A DNA stretch of 64,000 bases from Chrysomallon squamiferum (lineage: Eukaryota > Mollusca > Gastropoda > Neomphalida > Peltospiridae), in contig CM022672.1 in NCBI GenBank assembly GCA_012295275.1, positions 17,499,894-17,563,893 of the forward strand, in the 5' to 3' direction. Below, piece by piece: positions 58,012 through 64,000 of the stretch. Both the position numbers and the translations under genes were made by a program. The first letter of the stretch is position 1; each line of letters opens with the position of its first letter. The notes below the pieces were generated by a model. The model saw nothing but the letters and a program-made list of their open reading frames with translations. It was not told the origin of the DNA and did not search any database.

Positions 58012-58053
<42 letters not shown>
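57919..58053. repeat. (CTGT)n / (CTAT)n array
   Basis: CTGT and CTAT units mixed, ending in about 10 clean CTGT units and CCCCCC. Confidence 0.95.
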
Positions 58054-58485
58054 CCCCCCAAAAACAAACAAAAAAACAAAGTACTTGTGTTACAATCGAG
58101 AGATTCAAATTTAATAACTCTAAGTATCTGCAGTTGAAGACCGTGCAAGAGGCTAAACACAAAACTAAATAAAGACGCCAAACCTTGCGGGCTGCAGTCA
58201 CCGACTTCGCTAGTCTGAGAAAAGAAGGCAAGTTAATTAGCGACACCGACCTAGCTAACCTAGCTGTGGGCTATTCCAATTAGGACTGCGACAGTGGGTC
58301 TACAGTGATAGCTCGGCGACGCAGGAGGGTTTGTGCCAGAGCAGTACATCTAGCCACGTTCCTCACCCTTCGTCCGTTACAAACTTTCTAATGACGTTCG
58401 ATGATTTGCCCTTCATTACGGATTCGTGCGGAGAATGTGCACGAGTAAAGGAAGGAAGGAAGAAATATTTTATTTAACTTGCACT

Positions 58486-58489
<4 letters not shown>

Positions 58490-58516
<27 letters not shown>
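58490..58516. repeat. Poly-T run
   Basis: About 27 consecutive T, followed after a short gap by TTTA units at about 58542-58564. Confidence 0.9.
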
Positions 58517-60087
58517 GACCTATGGCTATAATCATGCCATATATATTTATTTATTTATTTATTTATCATCCATTTATCAAGAATGGAAATCGGTTATCAC
58601 AATGCGTTGTTTTTCTCTTTCTTTAATTACAGTCAACAGATTTTTCAATAGTCACCTTCCTATGGGTGGTAGAACCCACCAGATACCTCGAATTTTAATA
58701 ATTTGTCAGTGGCTAAAGAATGTTACTTTAATCCTAGTCCTAATCCTAATTCATTTGTTTTCAAATTATTCAAATGAATCTGAAAATAAAAATGATTATA
58801 TCAGCAATTATTTTATTGCATTTTAATGCAAGTATTTGTTTGTTTGTTTTATTATTATTATAAATACAAATGAATATTATTTTATTGTTTATAGGCAAGT
58901 ATTATTTTTATTTTTCAAAAACTTAAGGTGAAATAGTGCATGATTTAATAATCCGGATTTCTCTTCTGTGTGTTTTGTATAGTTCGGAATTCGTTCACCG
59001 ACCATATTAATTCACAGGTCATTCGTATCAGTCAAAGAGGTTTTAGTGCTCTCTACAGATGTCGCTTCTAAAGAAAAATATGACAGAAAAACTCTTTGAA
59101 ATTGATAAAAACAGGAAGATATTTAATTATAGATGTAAATTAATTAAATCAATAAGCGAACATCTCGCGCATTCTATGAATAAGAAGAGCCACAGTCAAA
59201 AACGTCATGAATGTTCAGATGAACACGATTGAAAGATCGATTTTGGAATCTTTTCTTTAGATGAACTTCAAGAAAGCGTATTCGTGAATTATGCTTTCTA
59301 GCATTTAGACAGACGTTGTACTGTCAATAAATATTGCTGAGGTATACAACTCTTTCTGAAACTGGTTTAACTGGGCAGAATAATAAGGGCTGCCTCCAGT
59401 TTGAGATTCATGCAGAGCGTATTTACAAAATCTATAGGCATTGACCGTTGTATGTAACGATACTAGAAAATGTTATAAAGCAACTGTGCGAGAGAAACAA
59501 ACTAAAACATATTCACACGTTTACCCAGAGCATCCATAAATAATTTAAAAAAAAAAGAGATTAAGACTTCCATAAAAAGAGGAAGAAAAGGAGACACATA
59601 GATAGAGAAACAGAGACAGAGAGAGAGAGAGATGAAATGAATTATAGATAGCTTTACGAAACTTCACGAAGAATACTCTCTGTTAGGCTGTTATTATCAT
59701 TACTTTTTCGTTCTTTCATCCTTTTAAAACAACCAGCCTGGGATTAGACTGGTGTGTACCGTGATTTATAACTGATTCCGCTAATGATGTTAAACCGTAA
59801 TTCGCCGCGAAAGCACAGTACGGAAACCAGTCTTTTTCAAATAACATTATTGTATGTCATAATTAACCTATATGAATATTCTTTGTAGCTTACAGTTAAC
59901 GCTGACGTTCGCGTTCAATGACATTAATCTCAGATTCTCCCAGATTGCGGCTGTAGAGATGAAAACGTAATTTTAGGTCTGCACTGGCGTTGAGGCAGGA
60001 GTCCCTAGACAAGCCAGTAGTTTCTAGTGAAAGCTTCAGTAATTAATTTTATTGATGAATACGTTTATTATGCGCCTGTATGAGTGC

Positions 60088-60385
60088 GTATATATATATA
60101 TATATATATGTCCATTTATCATGTATGTATGTATAATCATATGTATATATTTATCTATGAATGTATGAACGTGGTGTGTATGTATGTATGTCTGTTTGTT
60201 TATATATAATTATGTATGTATGTGTGTGTTATATGCATTTATGTATATGCATGTATGTAGGTACGTATGTATTATATATGTATGTATGTATGTATGAATG
60301 TATGTATGTTTGTATATGTATGTGTAAGTGTATATATGTCTTTCGCTGTATGTATATGTATTTATATGTACGTGTGTGTGTGTAT
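60088..60385. repeat. (TA)n and (TATG)n array with interruptions
   Basis: A TA block near 60088-60109 is followed by nearly 300 bases of interrupted TATG units. The Met/Tyr/Val/Cys frames over it are translations of the repeat. Confidence 0.9.
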
Positions 60386-61022
60386 GGAGGGATAAACGGA
60401 TGAAAGGATGTATGCATGCATGGTAATGATGACGACGACGATGATCACGTTAATACTGATATTATTATAACTATCGTTGCTCTTGCTGCTTCTACACTCT
60501 ACTACCTTCTGCCTGATACTACTACTACTACTACAAATATTTATTATTATTATTATTATTATTATTAACAACGACAACCACAACAGCATGTTTTAACCTG
60601 CTGAAAGTGTTCACTTCTTTTACAAAGCAACGTTTTCCTGCTGTTGATGTGTATCAATGTTTGTTCCTTGTGTGTCCTTGCGAACAGATTATCAATAAAG
60701 ACGATTAAATAAATGTGAACGCAGGGCACAAATGGTAATAATTAATCATACTATAATGTAAAACAACACCAATAAAGAAAATACTGGGTTCAGTATTCCC
60801 ATTAAACATCGGGTTTCGGTCGATGAACTTCAGATGCTGAAATGACGAGGCAAACAGTTAAAGTGGTGTTAACACATACCAACAAATACCGCACTATAGA
60901 TTATCTTTCGTTTTTTGCTAAATCGATTTCCCTTTCTGAAAAAATATTGAATTTTTCTCTTCTTTTTTTTTTCTTTACGTATGTCGGTTTCGTGCGTATG
61001 TGTTTATGTATGTGTATATTTG

Positions 61023-61035
61023 GGTGTGTGTTTGT

Positions 61036-61086
<51 letters not shown>

Positions 61087-61092
61087 TGTGAA
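61023..61092. repeat. (TG)n microsatellite
   Basis: TG units with a few GAG interruptions; pure core at about 61043-61084. Confidence 0.95.
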
Positions 61093-61284
61093 TGTGTGTG
61101 GATGGGTGGGTGTGGGTAGGTGTGTTCGGGCATGCGCGTTTAATTGTTTTTTTTTCAGAAATGAGACATACAGATATTTATATAATACTAGTTTTACCCC
61201 AGTTGCACATATACTGCTACATAAATTGCAAATGTAAATGGTAGTCGCGTGACTTTTAACCATTGATTTTAAATTAAAATCTAA

Positions 61285-61286
<2 letters not shown>

Positions 61287-61320
<34 letters not shown>
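61287..61320. repeat. (AAT)n microsatellite
   Basis: About 11 AAT units. Confidence 0.93.
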
Positions 61321-61321
<1 letters not shown>

Positions 61322-61789
61322 TGATGACGATGGTGCTAAAAATACGTTTGCATTGCTAACAGTAATTAGCCTTTCTAGTTCATTTACAATCATTATACTT
61401 CTCTGTTGGTCTTTCTTTTCACAATATAAGCAATGAATGGTGTAAACAGTACTTTCGCCTGTAACCTAAGAATGACCTAAACGAAGCTTGTGGCTGGGTT
61501 CCACATATTACGTAATAAAGATGATTACGCTGTTGCTAATTAACTCTCGCTGGATTCCCTGCAGTGCTATGACGCATCAGCAGCTGCACCATTTGTGTCC
61601 GTGGTGTCATCTTCACATCGTTCACCTACGCACAACGAAATAGTTCCCTGTCTTTACACCTAATGTGGTATCTAGATAATATCATTTAGATTTCAAACCG
61701 GCTGATATGAGAAAAAAAAAAAAAAAAATGTATTTCTGGATCCATTAATGGAAATTGCATTCAGTAAATTATACAGTATTTCCATCCAG

Positions 61790-61794
<5 letters not shown>

Positions 61795-61867
<73 letters not shown>
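61795..61867. repeat. (GA)n microsatellite
   Basis: About 36 uninterrupted GA units. Confidence 0.97.
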
Positions 61868-61870
<3 letters not shown>

Positions 61871-62351
61871 GATCAGTGCTTTAATATTGAAAAACAGACC
61901 TATGTCCAGAATGGGAGTTTTAACATTTTCAACACGATTGGTCTGTTTTGCAGTTCACACTCAAAACTTTGTATTAAATTATTGAACTAGACATTTTGGT
62001 CCAGACCAGAGAATTTTTATTGTCTTAAACTGAAGTCTGGAATATGAAAAAAAACAAAACATTATCAATACTATGCTGTCTACAAACTTAGAAATAAACA
62101 GATGATTTTATTTGTTCTTGTTGTTGATGTTTTAAACAGAGTTTATTTGTAAGAAAATAAGCTTTAAAAAAACACAAACAAAATAAAAAACTAATTTTAG
62201 AGATTTCATCATTATTTCCAATCCTGAAAACGTCAACAACATCACAACAGAAAAATAACATGCAAAATGTATGAAACATGCACACTGAGGCTTCAGTCTT
62301 GTGTATTTTCTGTATTGTACGTATTACTTTGAAATCTAAAATTTAAAAATT

Positions 62352-62405
62352 ACAAAAAAAAAAAAAATAATAATAATAATAATAATAATAAATAATAATA
62401 ATAAT
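62352..62405. repeat. Poly-A / (AAT)n microsatellite
   Basis: A short A run passes into AAT units with one AAAT interruption, about 100 bases upstream of the exon B acceptor. Confidence 0.9.
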
Positions 62406-62462
62406 CATAACTACATTTTTGTTGTGAATTTATATAAGGGCTTTATAACATGATTTTTTTTG

Positions 62463-62499
62463 TTTTAACTGTTTAGTTATTTTATTTTCTCTTTGACAG
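62463..62499 (+). promoter_or_regulatory. 3' splice site of exon B
   Basis: A T-rich tract (TTTAGTTATTTTATTTTCTC) leads to TTTGACAG with the AG at 62498-62499. TTTTAACT at 62463-62470 is a plausible branch point, about 30 bases before the AG. Confidence 0.75.
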
Positions 62500-62690
62500 A
62501 CAAATCCTCTACGGACGATGCCGAGAGGTCGCTATGCGCCCTGGTGAAGCTCGCCTCCAACTGGGAGTGCATTCCCACAATGCTCGACGGCCTGGCAGCG
62601 TACATGCGCAATGTTCTCACGGTCATAGACGGTCTCGATTGTCCAGGCATCGAGAAAGCGGTCAACGAGCTCTTCAATCAGATAGTTCAA
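62500..62690 (+). CDS. Second coding exon of the same gene (residues 243-306)
   Basis: This 191-base exon begins AC, completing the codon opened by exon A (GAC, Asp243), and then encodes 63 residues ending NQIVQ at a codon boundary. GC content is far above that of the flanking intron. The peptide has hydrophobic positions spaced as in helices (LCALVKL, MLDGLAAYMRNVLTVIDGL, IEKAVNELFNQIV), which suggests a helical bundle or the beginning of a helical-repeat domain. That is inference, since I do not recognise the family. There is no stop codon, so the protein continues in exons beyond 64000. The donor CAA|GTAAGT at 62690/62691 leaves phase 0. Seven tandem copies of this junction follow (separate entry), so which donor is used affects the product. 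Confidence 0.8.
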
Positions 62691-62999
62691 GTAAGTTTTA
62701 ACACATCGGTAGTCTCGATATCTTTTGATAGTTCAAGTAAGTTTTAACACATCGGTAGTCTCGATATCTTTTGATAGTTCAAGTAAGTTTAACACGTTGG
62801 TAGTCTCGATATCTTTTGATAGTTCAAGTAAGTTTAACACATCGGTAGTCTCGATATCTTTTGATAGTTCAAGTAAGTTTAAACACATCGGTAGTCTCGA
62901 TATCTTTTGATAGTTCAAGTAAGTTTAACACATCGGTAGTCTCGATATCTTTTGATAGTTCAAGTAAGTTTAAACACATCGGTAGTCTCGATATCTTTT
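62681..62999 (+). repeat. Tandem array of seven exon/intron-junction units (45/46 bp)
   Basis: Each unit is GATAGTTCAAGTAAGTTT + AACACATCGGTAGTCTCG + ATATCTTTT. The first unit starts inside exon B: its first 10 bases are the last 10 coding bases. Unit lengths are 46, 46, 45, 45, 46, 45 and 46. The difference is one base in the T/A run after GTAAG (GTTTTAAC or GTTTAAAC against GTTTAAC). One unit has CGTTGG for CATCGG. Every unit carries an identical donor context TTCAA|GTAAGT, with intron starts at 62691, 62737, 62783, 62828, 62873, 62919 and 62964. Reading on from exon B, an in-frame TAA occurs at 62745-62747. Confidence 0.95.
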
Positions 63000-63183
63000 T
63001 ATTTTTCTCATCGCTTAAAGGTGGCTTTGTAAATACACTGTTACTTGATAACAAAAAAATAAATAAATAAACATGCTATGGTGAATTTATTGGCTTTAAT
63101 TGTCTATTTTATAGTTTATTGATTGACCGATTGATTGAATGATTGATTGATTGATTTGACTGAGTGATTTCTTTCTTTCTTCG

Positions 63184-63215
<32 letters not shown>

Positions 63216-64000
63216 CTTTGACAAACTGTCATAATAAATTAGCTACAAAAAGTAGCTGAAAATTATCCTATGGTTAAAGAATCGCTGAGATTTCTGTTTT
63301 TAACACCGTCTTAGACCAGATCCGAGTTAAATAAAAATAAATAAATAAATGAACAAACAAATAAATAACATATTACAGATGGAGAATTCAAGGCTCAACA
63401 TTTTTCCATAGAATATTTATTTTCGGATTTTTTTACAAATCATATTTCCAACAAACTTTTATTTATTTATTTACTTATTCATTTATTTATGATATTTTAT
63501 TTCGTTTTTATTTTTATATTCTATTTTTATTTTTATTTAGTTTTCTTTTTAGTTTTTTTAAATTTTTTAGTTTTTTAATTTACTTATTTTTTCGAAACTT
63601 TTACATTATGCAACAGAAAGCAGACTTCTCTTGAAAATATCAGTGCAAACGGGGTAATTGATTTTTAATGTCAATGAAGTGAAATGAGGACAAAGTCAAG
63701 ATTGTTGTGTGTTACCACGTTTCCAAAAGGTGTATTGGGGACGTCGATCTTCGACTTGTCTTGATAGATTAATACAGCCAACGTTCACAACGTCACCTCC
63801 GACGTCGCACTTTGTCTGTGTCTGTCTAGGGTCAGTAATGTAGTGGTAACCCTCATGCGAAAAAAGATCGATTTCCTTAAACATATCGATATTCGAGAGG
63901 CTGGATTAAGCACAGCCGATCACTTCAAGACTCTGGTGTTTGCCAGTACCATTTTGGTTTTTCTTTTTAAATTTTATTTATTCTCTTCTGTTGCTTTGCG
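62691..64000 (+). other. Start of the next intron, cut by the window edge
   Basis: It starts with the donor array, then AT-rich sequence with AAAT runs near 63055-63070 and 63331-63365, GATT units near 63120-63155, a poly-T run at 63184-63212 and TTTA/TTTTA-rich sequence at about 63450-63600. No further exon is recognised before the window ends. Confidence 0.6.

Noticed and set aside
62500-62690. Assignment of exon B to an ARM/TIR-type helical-repeat protein such as SARM1
   Set aside because: The helical pattern is compatible, but I could not find diagnostic residues, so no family or gene name is given.
62725-63070. Repeated peptide SVVSISFDSSSKF in several frames after exon B
   Set aside because: Comes from the 45/46-bp junction array, which is mainly intronic; a stop codon at 62745 closes the exon B frame.

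Overview
The window is AT-rich animal nuclear DNA. It has very long non-coding stretches, at least one intron of about 34 kb, canonical GT-AG splice sites, and very many long microsatellites: (AG)n, (TG)n, (ACAT)n, (AAAT)n and (AAT)n. This style is typical of molluscs, and a cephalopod such as an octopus is my best guess. That is inference from style only; no sequence match was made. There is no bacterial operon, no CRISPR array, no rRNA or intact tRNA, and no recognisable transposase or reverse transcriptase.

Only two stretches look like real protein-coding sequence, and they fit together as consecutive exons of one plus-strand gene. Exon A (27527-28253) starts at an ATG in good context after an in-frame stop. 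It encodes 242 residues plus one base and ends at a consensus donor. Exon B (62500-62690) follows a strong pyrimidine tract and CAG acceptor, begins with the two bases that complete the split codon, encodes 63 more residues and ends at a consensus donor in phase 0. Both exons are clearly richer in GC than their surroundings. The gene runs off the right edge. I do not recognise the protein.

Layout: 1-24.6 kb is non-coding DNA with simple repeats and a 0.55-kb foldback element (1980-2525). About 24.6-25.2 kb is a CpG- and GC-enriched block that may hold the promoter or 5' leader. 27.5-28.25 kb is exon A. 28.25-62.5 kb is one large intron filled with microsatellites, a 53/54-bp minisatellite (37632-38312) and a very degenerate ~45-bp repeat rich in GGATTA (about 40.69-41.33 kb). 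62.5-62.69 kb is exon B. 62.69-64 kb is the start of the next intron.

The most unusual structure is at the end of exon B. The exon/intron junction itself, the last 10 exonic bases plus the GTAAGT donor and following intron, has been tandemly amplified to seven 45/46-bp units (62681-62999). This places seven near-identical 5' splice sites in a row. Only the first keeps the reading frame; the second shifts phase, and all later ones bring in a stop codon. Nearly all other open frames in the window are translations of microsatellites and are not genes.
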